Of a stretch of 64,000 bases of DNA, positions 39,973 to 47,554 are shown piece by piece. A program made the position numbers and the translations under genes. Position 1 is the stretch's first letter, and every line of letters starts with the position of its first letter. The DNA lies in contig NZ_BOPF01000032.1 of assembly GCF_016863615.1 (NCBI RefSeq), positions 1 to 64,000 of the forward strand, in the 5' to 3' direction. The notes beneath the pieces were generated by a model. The model saw only the letters and a program-made list of their open reading frames with translations, was not told the origin of the DNA and did no database searches. Source of the stretch: Virgisporangium aliadipatigenens. Its GTDB lineage: Bacteria > Actinomycetota > Actinomycetes > Mycobacteriales > Micromonosporaceae.

Positions 39973-40740
39973 ATGACACGAACGGTGGAGATCAAGGGCG
40001 GCACCATCCCGCTCGTCGGCTTCGGCACGTGGCAACTGAGCGGCGAGACCGCGTACGAGGCGACCCGGCACGCGCTCGAGGTCGGCTACCGGCACATCGA
40101 CACGGCGACCATGTACCGCAACGAGGACCAGGTGGGGCGGGCGCTGCGGGACAGCGGCGTGCCGCGCGACGAGGTGTTCATCACGACGAAGTTCTACTTC
40201 GACCGCATCGGCGAGGAACGCAAGGTCATCGAGGCGAGCCTCGCGGCGCTCGGCGTGGAGCACGTCGACCTGTGGCTGGTGCACTGGCCGCCGCGCAACG
40301 ACGGTGAGTCGGTCGCGATCTGGAACGAGTTCCGGGCGGCCCGCGACGCCGGGCTCACCCGGTCGATCGGGGTCAGCAACTACTCCCTCGCCCAGATCGA
40401 CGAACTGGTCGAGGCGACCGGCGAGGCCCCGGCCGTCAACCAGGTGCCGTGGAGCCCGGCCAAGCACGACGCGGCGTTCCTGGCGCAGAGCCGGGAGCGG
40501 GGCGTGGTGATCGAGGGCTACAGCCCGCTCAACGACAGCGACCTCAGCGACCCGGTGTTCGTGTCGATCGCCGAGAAGCACGGGGTGAGCCCGGCACAGG
40601 TGATCCTGCGCTGGCACCTGGAGCACGACATCGTGGTGCTCCCGCGCTCCTCGCGCAAGGAACGCGTCGAGTCGAACTTCGCGCTCGACTTCAGCCTGGA
40701 TTCCGACGATGTCGCGCGTATTGACGCGCTGGGGAAGTAG
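39973..40740 (+). CDS. Aldo/keto reductase (AKR5-like)
   Basis: A 255-residue NADPH-dependent reductase. Catalytic residues D43 and Y48 ('HIDTATMYRNE'), K73 ('ITTKFYF') and H104 ('LVHWPP') are all present, as is the cofactor end 'VLPRSSRKERVESN'. It resembles 2,5-diketo-D-gluconate reductase and prostaglandin-F-synthase-type bacterial enzymes; substrate unknown. Its last codons contain the likely -35 element of the Trp leader promoter. Confidence 0.93.
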   Translation: MTRTVEIKGGTIPLVGFGTWQLSGETAYEATRHALEVGYRHIDTATMYRNEDQVGRALRDSGVPRDEVFITTKFYFDRIGEERKVIEASLAALGVEHVDLWLVHWPPRNDGESVAIWNEFRAARDAGLTRSIGVSNYSLAQIDELVEATGEAPAVNQVPWSPAKHDAAFLAQSRERGVVIEGYSPLNDSDLSDPVFVSIAEKHGVSPAQVILRWHLEHDIVVLPRSSRKERVESNFALDFSLDSDDVARIDALGK

Positions 40741-40751
40741 CCCTGTAGGGT
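40721..40751 (+). promoter_or_regulatory. Predicted promoter of the Trp leader/anthranilate synthase unit
   Basis: TTGACG (40721-40726) and TAGGGT (40746-40751) with a 19-base spacer. The expected start of transcription is about A40759, the first base of the leader-peptide ATG, so the leader mRNA would be leaderless. Confidence 0.55.
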
Positions 40752-40758
40752 GTCGACC

Positions 40759-40794
40759 ATGTTCGCGCGACGGAATCAGTGGTGGCCCGCCTGA
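40759..40794 (+). CDS. trpL: Trp leader peptide MFARRNQWWPA
   Basis: An 11-codon frame with adjacent Trp codons (TGGTGG) followed by Pro, Ala and stop, 98 bases before the anthranilate synthase gene. Short leaders with tandem Trp codons are the sensing element of Trp attenuation: when charged tRNA-Trp is scarce the ribosome stalls here and the downstream terminator cannot form. Known for actinobacterial trp genes; here deduced from sequence. Confidence 0.85.
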   Translation: MFARRNQWWPA

Positions 40795-40795
40795 C

Positions 40796-40862
40796 GGCGG
40801 CCCCTTCCTCGCGCGTATTTCCCGCGGCCGCCTTTCGAGGCGGCCGTTCGTCGTTCTCGTAG
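40796..40862 (+). promoter_or_regulatory. Trp attenuator (terminator/antiterminator)
   Basis: The terminator stem is CGGCCGCCT (40825-40833) with AGGCGGCCG (40838-40846) around a TTCG tetraloop, followed by T-rich TTCGTCGTTCTCG. An alternative pairing joins GGCGGCC (40796-40802), next to the leader stop, with GGCCGCC (40827-40833) and would disrupt it. The gene's ribosome site (GGAGGT, 40881-40886) lies downstream. Confidence 0.8.
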
Positions 40863-40891
40863 GCGGCCTTCGTCTTTTTCGGAGGTCTCAC

Positions 40892-42658
40892 GTGTCTTTC
40901 ACGCCACCGCCCGGCCCGTTCGCGCTCCTGCGCCGTTCCCACGGCGTCGAGTTCATCACCGGCACCGTGTCCACTGTGGACAGACTGGCGGACATCCCGC
41001 TGCCGTCGCTGGCGGTGATCCCGTATCGGCAGGTGGCCGAGCGCGGGTTCGACCACGTGGACGACGGGGTCCCGCTGGAGTGCCTGCGCGTGGAGTCGCA
41101 CACCACGCTCGATCCGGCGCTGTTCCCGCCGCTCGACCCGCCTTCGCTGAGCGATGGCCGCTTCGACCTGGACGATGCGACCTATGCATCCACTGTGGAG
41201 GATGTGCTCCGCGACGAGATCGGCCGCGGCGAGGGCGCGAACTTCGTCATCCACCGCACCTACGAGGCCGACGTGCTCGGCGACCCGGTGGCGGCCGCGT
41301 TGGCGGCGTTCGGGCGGCTGCTGCGCGACGAACGCGGTGCGTACTGGACGTTCCTCGTGCACACCGGCACCCGCACGCTCGTCGGCGCCACCCCGGAACG
41401 CCACGTCAGCGTCGACGACGGCCTGGTGATGATGAACCCGATCAGCGGCACCTACCGCCACCCCGCGGGCGGCCCCGACGCCGAGGGGCTGCGCGCCTTC
41501 CTGGCCGATCCCAAGGAGGCCGAGGAGCTGTACATGGTGCTCGACGAGGAACTGAAGATGATGGCCGCCGTCGCCGAGGGCGGGGGTCAGGTCGTCGGGC
41601 CCTACCTCAAGCCGATGGCGCACCTGCACCACACCGAGTACCTGCTGGCCGGCCGCACCACGTTGGACGTGCGGGACGTGCTGCGCGAGACGATGTTCGC
41701 GCCGACGGTGGTGGGCAGCCCGGTCGAGAACGCCTGCCGCGTCATCGCCCGGCACGAGCGGCGCGGCCGCCGCTACTACGCGGGGGTGCTGGCGCTGCTC
41801 GGGCTGGACGAGGCGGGCCGGCAGACGCTGGACGCGCCGATCCTGATCAGGACGGCCGAGATCTCGGCCGCCGGGCGGCTGCGCATCCCGGTCGGGGCGA
41901 CGCTGGTGCGCCACTCGACGACGGCCGGGGAGGTCGCGGAGACCCGCGCGAAGGCGGCCGGGATCCTCGCGGCGTTCGGGCGCGGCTCCGGCGTGTCCAC
42001 AGTGGAGGGTTCTTTCGAGCGCATCGATCCCGACCTGACCACTCTGCCCGGCATCGCGGAGGTCCTCGCCGCCCGGAACGAGCACCTGGCCCGCTTCTGG
42101 CTGGACCAGCGGCCGGCCGCCGCGCCGCCGCACCTCGGCACGGCACTGGTGATCGACGCGGAGGACACGTTCACCGGGATGCTCGCGCTGCAACTGCGCG
42201 CGCTCGGCCTGACGGTGACGGTCCGGCCGTACGACACCGCCGACTCCGGCGGGTACGACCTCGTGGTGTTCGGCCCGGGGCCGGGCGACCCACGCTCCAC
42301 AGTGGACGAACGCATCGTGCGGCTGCGCGCCCTGCTGAAGGAACGGCTGGACGCGGGGCTGCCGACGCTGGGCGTCTGCCTCGGCCACCAGCTGCTGTGC
42401 GGCCTGCGCGGCCTCGAACTCGTCCGCCGCGACGACACCTATCAGGGCCTGCAACGGGAGATCGACTTCTTCGGGCGGCCGGAGCGCGTCGGCTTCTACG
42501 CCAGCTTCACGGCCCTGGACTGCGGGAACGAGGTGCACGCGATCCGCGGCCCCGGCTACGCCGGTGTGCAGTTCCACCCGGAGTCCGTCCTGAGCGAGCA
42601 CGGCCTGGACCTGCTCCGCGAACTGGTCACCGGACTGCTCGTCAGACAGAGCGCGTGA
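40892..42658 (+). CDS. Fused anthranilate synthase (TrpE-TrpG type)
   Basis: A 588-residue protein starting at GTG with GGAGGT five bases upstream. Residues about 1-400 are a chorismate-binding domain ('MMNPISGTYRHPAGG', 'LKMMAAVAEGG', 'GSPVENACRVIARHE', 'IRTAEISAAGRLRIPVGATL'); residues about 420-588 are a class I glutamine amidotransferase with nucleophile Cys in 'LGVCLGHQLLC' and His/Glu in 'VQFHPESV'. It makes anthranilate from chorismate and glutamine. PhzE has the same fusion and makes ADIC, but the Trp leader argues for anthranilate. No other trp gene is adjacent. Four TCCACWGTGGA palindromes lie in this gene. Confidence 0.92.
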   Translation: MSFTPPPGPFALLRRSHGVEFITGTVSTVDRLADIPLPSLAVIPYRQVAERGFDHVDDGVPLECLRVESHTTLDPALFPPLDPPSLSDGRFDLDDATYASTVEDVLRDEIGRGEGANFVIHRTYEADVLGDPVAAALAAFGRLLRDERGAYWTFLVHTGTRTLVGATPERHVSVDDGLVMMNPISGTYRHPAGGPDAEGLRAFLADPKEAEELYMVLDEELKMMAAVAEGGGQVVGPYLKPMAHLHHTEYLLAGRTTLDVRDVLRETMFAPTVVGSPVENACRVIARHERRGRRYYAGVLALLGLDEAGRQTLDAPILIRTAEISAAGRLRIPVGATLVRHSTTAGEVAETRAKAAGILAAFGRGSGVSTVEGSFERIDPDLTTLPGIAEVLAARNEHLARFWLDQRPAAAPPHLGTALVIDAEDTFTGMLALQLRALGLTVTVRPYDTADSGGYDLVVFGPGPGDPRSTVDERIVRLRALLKERLDAGLPTLGVCLGHQLLCGLRGLELVRRDDTYQGLQREIDFFGRPERVGFYASFTALDCGNEVHAIRGPGYAGVQFHPESVLSEHGLDLLRELVTGLLVRQSA

Positions 42659-42664
42659 AACGGC

Positions 42665-42699
42665 GGATGGCGGCGACCCCACCCAGGTCGCCGCCATCC
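42665..42699. terminator. Hairpin terminator after anthranilate synthase
   Basis: GGATGGCGGCGACC (42665-42678) and its exact complement (42686-42699), seven-base loop, followed by CTTTC. A second, imperfect stem (GGCAACGACCC/GGGTCGCTGCC) follows at about 42711-42738. Confidence 0.85.
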
Positions 42700-42758
42700 C
42701 TTTCACCCCCGGCAACGACCCGGGCCTGGGTCGCTGCCGTTACCACCCCACAATCAGG

Positions 42759-42926
42759 TCATTGGTCCATGCGTTCGGCCATGCGTCGAAGTGCACGGGC
42801 GGCGGCACGGCGTACTCGGGGATTGCCGGCGCGGTGCGGGACCACGGGGGCGTCCGGCATGGCCGAGTACATGTCGCGGGTAAGGAAGCGCATGCCCGCG
42901 ATGATCGGGTCATTGTTCATGTTCAC
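42759..42926 (-). CDS. 55-residue small protein translationally coupled to the LacI gene
   Basis: The GTG start overlaps the LacI stop (GTGA), with GGAG eight bases upstream inside the LacI gene. The peptide begins MNMNNDPIIAGMRFLTRDMY, continues 'PDAPVVPHRAGNPRVRR' and ends in a basic helix 'ALRRMAERMDQ'. Met spacing, the Arg-rich amphipathic end and coupling argue that it is real. An internal ATG (42920) is an alternative start. No family recognised. Confidence 0.65.
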   Translation of the reverse strand: MNMNNDPIIAGMRFLTRDMYSAMPDAPVVPHRAGNPRVRRAAARALRRMAERMDQ

Positions 42927-44005
42927 GATGACGACTCCTGGTTGATCGGACCCGTGGTCGCGCGGACCACGAGCGTGGTCGGCAGTACCCGGTGCCGGGC
43001 CTGCGGATCTGCGGGCGGGTCGAGGAGGAGTTCCCCCGCGATCCGGCCCCGCTCGACGCTGGGCTGGCGGATGGTCGTCAGGCCGACTGCGGCGGCTTCC
43101 GGAATGTCGTCGAAGCCGGTGACCGACACGTCCCGCCCGGGCCGCAGTCCGCGCACGGCCAGCGCGTCCAGCACACCCAGGGCCAGCACGTCGGACGTGC
43201 TGAGGATCGCGGTGCAGCGATCCTGGCGGTCGAGCGCGTGCCCGGCGGCCTCGGCGCCGACCAGGCGGTCGTTCTCGGCCGCGTTGATGAGGACAACGTC
43301 GGCGAGGTCCACGCCGGCGGCCACGAGCGCGTCGCGGAAGCCGCGCACCCGTTCGCCGCTGACGTAGTAGCGCAGCTCGTCGGGGTGCACGTCGACCGGA
43401 CCGGTGACCGACGTGTCGGTGATCCAGTGGCCGATCAGCGCCACGCGGCGGTGTCCGAGCGCCGCCACGTGCGCCGCGAGCCGGCGGGCCGCCTTGCGCT
43501 CGTCGATGCCGACGAACCCGACCTCGCCCGACAGCTGTCCGGTGATCGCCGGGTCCTCGCCGCCGACCACGGGCAGCCCGCGGAAATTGATGATCTCCAG
43601 GGCCTTGAACCAGTCCGGCACGCAGTACACGCAGAACGCGTCCACCGCGGCGTTGCGCACCGCGTCGAGCGCGCCCTCCTGGTCGTTGTGCGGCAGCGGG
43701 ATCAGCAGCAGCGAGGTCTTGCGCTGCTCGGCCGCCTCGGCAAGCCCGCGCAGGTACGCCACCGCGTACGGGTCGCGGAACGCCATCGACAGGTTGGCCG
43801 TCAGCAGCACACCGATCGCGTCGACCTTGCCGCGCCGCAGCGAACGGGCACTCGGGTTGGGCCCCGGGTAGCCGAGCCGCTCGGCCACGGCGAGGATCCT
43901 GGCGCGCAGCTCCGGGGAGAGCTGGTCCGGCCTGCTGTAGGCGTTGGAGACGGTGCTGCGGGAGACACCGACCTGGTCGGCGACGGTCTGCAGAGTCGCT
44001 CCCAC
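42923..44005 (-). CDS. LacI-family transcriptional regulator
   Basis: A 360-residue sugar-type repressor: N-terminal helix-turn-helix and hinge (residues 1-60; 'TLQTVADQVGVSRSTVSNAY', 'PNPSARSLRRGK') and a periplasmic-binding-protein-like effector domain ('AILSTSDVLALGVLDAL', 'VSVTGFDDIPEAAAVGLTTI'). No sugar transport or hydrolase genes are adjacent, so its targets lie elsewhere or are distant. A near-palindrome upstream is a probable autoregulatory site. Followed by a coupled 55-residue protein. Confidence 0.92.
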   Translation of the reverse strand: MGATLQTVADQVGVSRSTVSNAYSRPDQLSPELRARILAVAERLGYPGPNPSARSLRRGKVDAIGVLLTANLSMAFRDPYAVAYLRGLAEAAEQRKTSLLLIPLPHNDQEGALDAVRNAAVDAFCVYCVPDWFKALEIINFRGLPVVGGEDPAITGQLSGEVGFVGIDERKAARRLAAHVAALGHRRVALIGHWITDTSVTGPVDVHPDELRYYVSGERVRGFRDALVAAGVDLADVVLINAAENDRLVGAEAAGHALDRQDRCTAILSTSDVLALGVLDALAVRGLRPGRDVSVTGFDDIPEAAAVGLTTIRQPSVERGRIAGELLLDPPADPQARHRVLPTTLVVRATTGPINQESSS

Positions 44006-44035
44006 GATGTCACCTCCCGCCTCGGATACCGCTCT

Positions 44036-44049
44036 CTGAATCGATACAG
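44036..44049. promoter_or_regulatory. Candidate LacI-family operator
   Basis: CTGAATCGATACAG is a near-perfect 14-base palindrome with central ATCGAT, 31 bases upstream of the LacI gene start. Position and symmetry suit autoregulation. Confidence 0.5.
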
Positions 44050-44086
44050 TACCCGTCGGCGGAGGGCGGCCACAACGTGATCGCGG

Positions 44087-44572
44087 TTACCCGGAACGGA
44101 CCACCCGATCCCCGGCCCAGGGCGGCATGAACTCCACCCAGCGGTCCGGTCGGGCGGGTTCGAACTGCACGAGCACGCGGGTCAGGTTTTCCGGCAGGGT
44201 CCGGCAGGCGAAGCGGGCCCCGGGCTGTGCCTGCGCGGCGAGGTACGGCGGGATCTGCGCGAGATACCGGCCGTGCGCGGCGGCCCGGCCGGGGAGCGCC
44301 AGTTCTGCATCGATGCGGTAACTCAGCGTGCCGTCGCGCGATTCCTCGGTGGCCACGTTCCGCAACCAGATCTCGCCGACGACGCTGTCCCGCTCCCACG
44401 CGCCGCTGCGCTTGCGCCAGAGCACGATCGCCAGGGCCACCGCCAGGAGGCCGAACAGCACCCCAAGCGCGAGGAGGAACGGCATCGCCTCCGGATCCAA
44501 CGCGACCTGCAACCCACCGAAAGCCACTAGCAGAACGGCTAGTACGCCGCTGATTCCGATCCACACCCTCAC
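44087..44572 (-). CDS. Small membrane protein of unknown function
   Basis: A protein of about 161 residues with two adjacent membrane helices (about 3-22 and 30-51), then a basic stretch 'WRKRSGAWERD' and a beta-rich soluble part of about 100 residues ('YRIDAELALPGRAAAHG', 'RVLVQFEPARPDRWVEFMPP'). No family recognised. The GTG at 44572 is chosen because an upstream in-frame GTG (44656) would overlap the WYL gene by 50 bases; neither has a good ribosome site. Probably cotranscribed after the WYL regulator. Confidence 0.65.
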   Translation of the reverse strand: MRVWIGISGVLAVLLVAFGGLQVALDPEAMPFLLALGVLFGLLAVALAIVLWRKRSGAWERDSVVGEIWLRNVATEESRDGTLSYRIDAELALPGRAAAHGRYLAQIPPYLAAQAQPGARFACRTLPENLTRVLVQFEPARPDRWVEFMPPWAGDRVVRSG

Positions 44573-44606
44573 GCGAAGACAGTACGCAAAGGAGCCGGAA
44601 TTCTTT

Positions 44607-45560
44607 TCACCCTGCGTATCGATCCAGGGATCTTGCCAGTATTCGGACCTCGTCACGCAACGCGTCCGGGTGCTCGATCCGGAACGGCCAGCCGAGTCCG
44701 GCGAGCAGCTGGGCCATCCCGTCGAGGCGTTCGGCGCGGCCGGTCAGGCGCACGCCGCCCGGCACCTCGGCCAGGGTGCCGACCGTCGCGGGCAGCCGCC
44801 GCCGGGCCGTGGCCAGCTCCGTCTCCAGCACGACCGACACCTCGTGCGCATAGGGAACGGCGGCCAGCCCGGCCATGACGTGCGCGGTGGGGTCAAAGTC
44901 GGCCGGCGGCTCGAAGGTGGCCGTTCCGGCGCGGGCGGAGCCGATCCTGTCCAGCCGGAACGTGCGCACCGCGTCGCGCCGGTGGTCCCGTCCGGTCACG
45001 TACCAGCGGCCGGTGTGGAAGACGAGGCCGTAGGGGTCGAGGTCCCGTTCCCCCGAACGCCCGTCCCAGGAGGTGTACGCGAGGGTGACGGTGCGCTGCT
45101 CCCTGGCCGCTCCGGCGAGCGTCAGCAGGACGTCGGTGCCGGGCGGGGATGCCGGGCGTTCCGGAGCGGTGAAGGCGAGCGCGGACAGCAGGGGGTCGAC
45201 GCGCCCGGCCAGGCTGCGCGGCAGCACCCGGGTGACCTTGGCGAGCGCCGAGTCGACGGCGGCGCGGGCGTCGGTGACCAGCCCGGTCCGCCGACCCGCG
45301 ACGAGGCCGAGCACGACGGCCACCGCCTCGTCGTCGGTGAACATCAGCGGCGGCAGCTTGTACCCGGGCGCGAGCCGGTAGCCGCCGTAGCGCCCGCGGC
45401 GCGCCTCCACCGGGATGCCGAGGTCGGCCAGGTGCGTGGCGTACCGGCGAACGGTGCGCTCGTCGACGCCGAGCCGGCCGGCGAGCGCGGCGACGGTGTG
45501 CGCGCCACCGGCCTGGAGCAGCTCCAGCAGGGCGAGCACGCGCGCCGTGGGCCGAGTCAA
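44607..45560 (-). CDS. YafY-type HTH/WYL-domain transcriptional regulator
   Basis: A 317-residue regulator: N-terminal winged helix (about 5-65; 'TVAALAGRLGVDERTVRRYA', 'RGRYGGYRLAPGY') and a WYL-type domain (about 140-225; 'TLAYTSWDGRSGERDLDPYG', 'RWYVTGRDHRRDAVRTFRLD'). Members sense nucleic acids or small ligands and commonly control a divergent gene. Here the divergent gene encodes an esterase-like hydrolase 55 bases away. Confidence 0.93.
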   Translation of the reverse strand: MTRPTARVLALLELLQAGGAHTVAALAGRLGVDERTVRRYATHLADLGIPVEARRGRYGGYRLAPGYKLPPLMFTDDEAVAVVLGLVAGRRTGLVTDARAAVDSALAKVTRVLPRSLAGRVDPLLSALAFTAPERPASPPGTDVLLTLAGAAREQRTVTLAYTSWDGRSGERDLDPYGLVFHTGRWYVTGRDHRRDAVRTFRLDRIGSARAGTATFEPPADFDPTAHVMAGLAAVPYAHEVSVVLETELATARRRLPATVGTLAEVPGGVRLTGRAERLDGMAQLLAGLGWPFRIEHPDALRDEVRILARSLDRYAG

Positions 45561-45615
45561 GGTTTCTCCCTAATCCGGGCGGATCCTGCCCGGATATGAG
45601 CCTAGCGTCGAACGC

Positions 45616-46311
45616 ATGACGACCTACGTACTCGTTCCCGGGTTCTTCCTCGGCGGCTGGGCCTGGCGCGACGTCGCCGCCCACCTGCGCGCACGCGGCC
45701 ACGAGGCGCACCCCGTGACGCTCACCGGGCTCGGCGAGCGCGCCCACCTGGCCCGGCCGGACGTCGACCTCGACACGCACATCGACGACGTCGCCCACCT
45801 GCTGCGCTACCGCGAACTGCGCGACGTGACGCTGGTCGGGCACAGCTACGGCGGCGAGGTCGTGACCGGCGTGGCCGACCGGCTGCCGCACCTGGTCTCC
45901 CGCCTGGTCTACGTCGACACCGGCCCGCTGCCCGACGGCGTCTCCCAGAACGACTTCGCTCGTTCGGCCGGCGCGCCGCAGGAGCCGACGGACGGTTTCC
46001 TCCCGCCGCCGCCGTGGGCCTCGGTGAGTGAGGGTGAGGACGGCGTGGACCTCGCGCGGCTCTCCTCGTTGGCCACGCCCCAGCCGTGGGCCACCGCGAC
46101 CGCGCCGGTCCGGCTCACCGGCGCGTGGGAGAAGATCCCGTGCCACGGCGTCTTCTCCAGCTTCACGGTCGAACAGGTGCGCGCCATGGCCGCCACCGTC
46201 CCGTTCTTCCGGCTGATGGTCGGTCCACAGTGGACGTACGCGGAACTGCCCGGCTGGCACTGGCCGCTGCTCAACCGGGCGGCCGAGCTGTCAGTCCTGC
46301 TTGAGGGGTAG
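45616..46311 (+). CDS. Alpha/beta-hydrolase (esterase-like)
   Basis: A 231-residue cytoplasmic hydrolase. Oxyanion-hole region 'VLVPGFFLGGWAW' near residues 5-17, nucleophile Ser in 'VGHSYGG' near 75-81 and catalytic His in 'LPGWHWPLL' near 214-222. The shape matches plant methyl-salicylate-esterase-like (EstC-type) bacterial proteins. Substrate unknown. The divergent WYL regulator probably controls it. The gene overlaps the end of the convergent permease gene by 21 bases. Confidence 0.92.
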   Translation: MTTYVLVPGFFLGGWAWRDVAAHLRARGHEAHPVTLTGLGERAHLARPDVDLDTHIDDVAHLLRYRELRDVTLVGHSYGGEVVTGVADRLPHLVSRLVYVDTGPLPDGVSQNDFARSAGAPQEPTDGFLPPPPWASVSEGEDGVDLARLSSLATPQPWATATAPVRLTGAWEKIPCHGVFSSFTVEQVRAMAATVPFFRLMVGPQWTYAELPGWHWPLLNRAAELSVLLEG

Positions 46312-47412
46312 CTCCCGTGGCTGCTCCTCGGGCAGCGGCTCCGCCGGCTCGCGCCAGGTGAGCGCGACGCGGTAGGCCACCGCGATGAGCGGCGTCGCGA
46401 GCAGCGCACCGCTCACGCCGGCGAGCAGTCCCCCGGCCGCCACCCCGACCAGCACGACGGCCGGGTGCAGGGCGAGCGCACGGCTCATGATGAGGGGCTC
46501 CAGCAGGTTCCCCTCCAGCTGCTGGACCAGCAGCACCACGCCGAGGGCGAGCAGGGCGTCGGTGAAGCCGTTCGCGGCGAGGGCCACGAGCACGGCCACC
46601 GCGCCCGCCGCCGTCGCACCCAGCACCGGCACGAACGAGGCGAAGAACGTCAGCAGCGCCAGCGGGATCGCCAGCGGCACGCCGATGATCCACAGCCCGA
46701 GGCCGATCCCCAGGGCGTCGATCGCCGCCACGAGAACGATCCCGCGGGTGAACCCGCCCAGCGTCTGCCAGCCGGCGAGCCCCGCCCGGTCGGCCCGCGC
46801 GCGGGAGTGCTCCGGCACCGCCCGCAGCAGGAACCGCCACATGACCGGGCCGTCCTTGAGCAGGAAGAAGAGCAGCACCAGGGCGAGCAGCGTGGAGCCC
46901 AGGATCTCCAGCACGGTCGCCGCCCCGCGCAGGGACGCCGCACCGAGTGCGCGGGCCCGCTCGCCGGCCTGCTTGCCCAGGGAGTCCAGCTGGTCCTGGC
47001 TCAGGCCGAGCGGCCCCTCGACCAGCCAGTCCCGGATCTCGCGCACGCCCTCCGTGGCCTGCTTGGCCAGGGCGGGTGCCTCGTTGGTGACCGCGACGGC
47101 CACGATCGCGAGCGTGCCGGCGACCACCAGCACGGCCGCGAGCACCGCGATCAACGCGGCGAGGCCGCGCGGCACCCTCAGCCGGCACAGCAGCCGCACC
47201 AACGGCTGCAGCAGCGCCGCCATCAGGAGCGCCACGGCGATCGCCAGAACGACCGGGGTCACCAGGCCGAGCAGTATCGTCAGCACCCAGATCACGCCGG
47301 AGGCGACCAACACGGCCGCGCCGTAGATCAGGATCGCGCGTACCCAGCGTGGTACGCCCACAGGTTCCGCCTCGCGCTCGGCGCGGCGTTCGGTCTCCTC
47401 CTCGGTGGCCAC
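46291..47412 (-). CDS. AI-2E family transporter (PerM-like)
   Basis: A 373-residue integral membrane protein with about eight helices (near 28-45, 50-75, 85-110, 165-185, 220-260, 265-290, 310-345) and the family segment 'FFLLKDGPVMWRFLLRAVPE'. The group includes the autoinducer-2 exporter TqsA, Na/H antiporters and permeases of unknown substrate, so specificity cannot be stated. A charged N-terminus and C-terminus face the cytoplasm. Confidence 0.9.
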   Translation of the reverse strand: MATEEETERRAEREAEPVGVPRWVRAILIYGAAVLVASGVIWVLTILLGLVTPVVLAIAVALLMAALLQPLVRLLCRLRVPRGLAALIAVLAAVLVVAGTLAIVAVAVTNEAPALAKQATEGVREIRDWLVEGPLGLSQDQLDSLGKQAGERARALGAASLRGAATVLEILGSTLLALVLLFFLLKDGPVMWRFLLRAVPEHSRARADRAGLAGWQTLGGFTRGIVLVAAIDALGIGLGLWIIGVPLAIPLALLTFFASFVPVLGATAAGAVAVLVALAANGFTDALLALGVVLLVQQLEGNLLEPLIMSRALALHPAVVLVGVAAGGLLAGVSGALLATPLIAVAYRVALTWREPAEPLPEEQPRELPLKQD

Positions 47413-47492
47413 GAGATCAGTATCGGGGCGCGCTGCCTCTTCGGCTCATTGACAGCGGTGGAGAGACGCACAAAAATATTCACCACCCCCAT

Positions 47493-47506
47493 TGGGAGCG
47501 CTCCCA
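47493..47506. promoter_or_regulatory. CebR operator (TGGGAGCGCTCCCA)
   Basis: A perfect 14-bp palindrome identical to the known operator of CebR, the cello-oligosaccharide-responsive LacI-type repressor of cellulase genes in Streptomyces, Thermobifida and relatives. It lies 49 bases before the GH9 cellulase start. CebR itself is not encoded in the window. Confidence 0.92.
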
Positions 47507-47554
47507 GCGCCCCGCCACCCACAACCGGAACCGCCAATCCGGTGAGGAGTTTTC

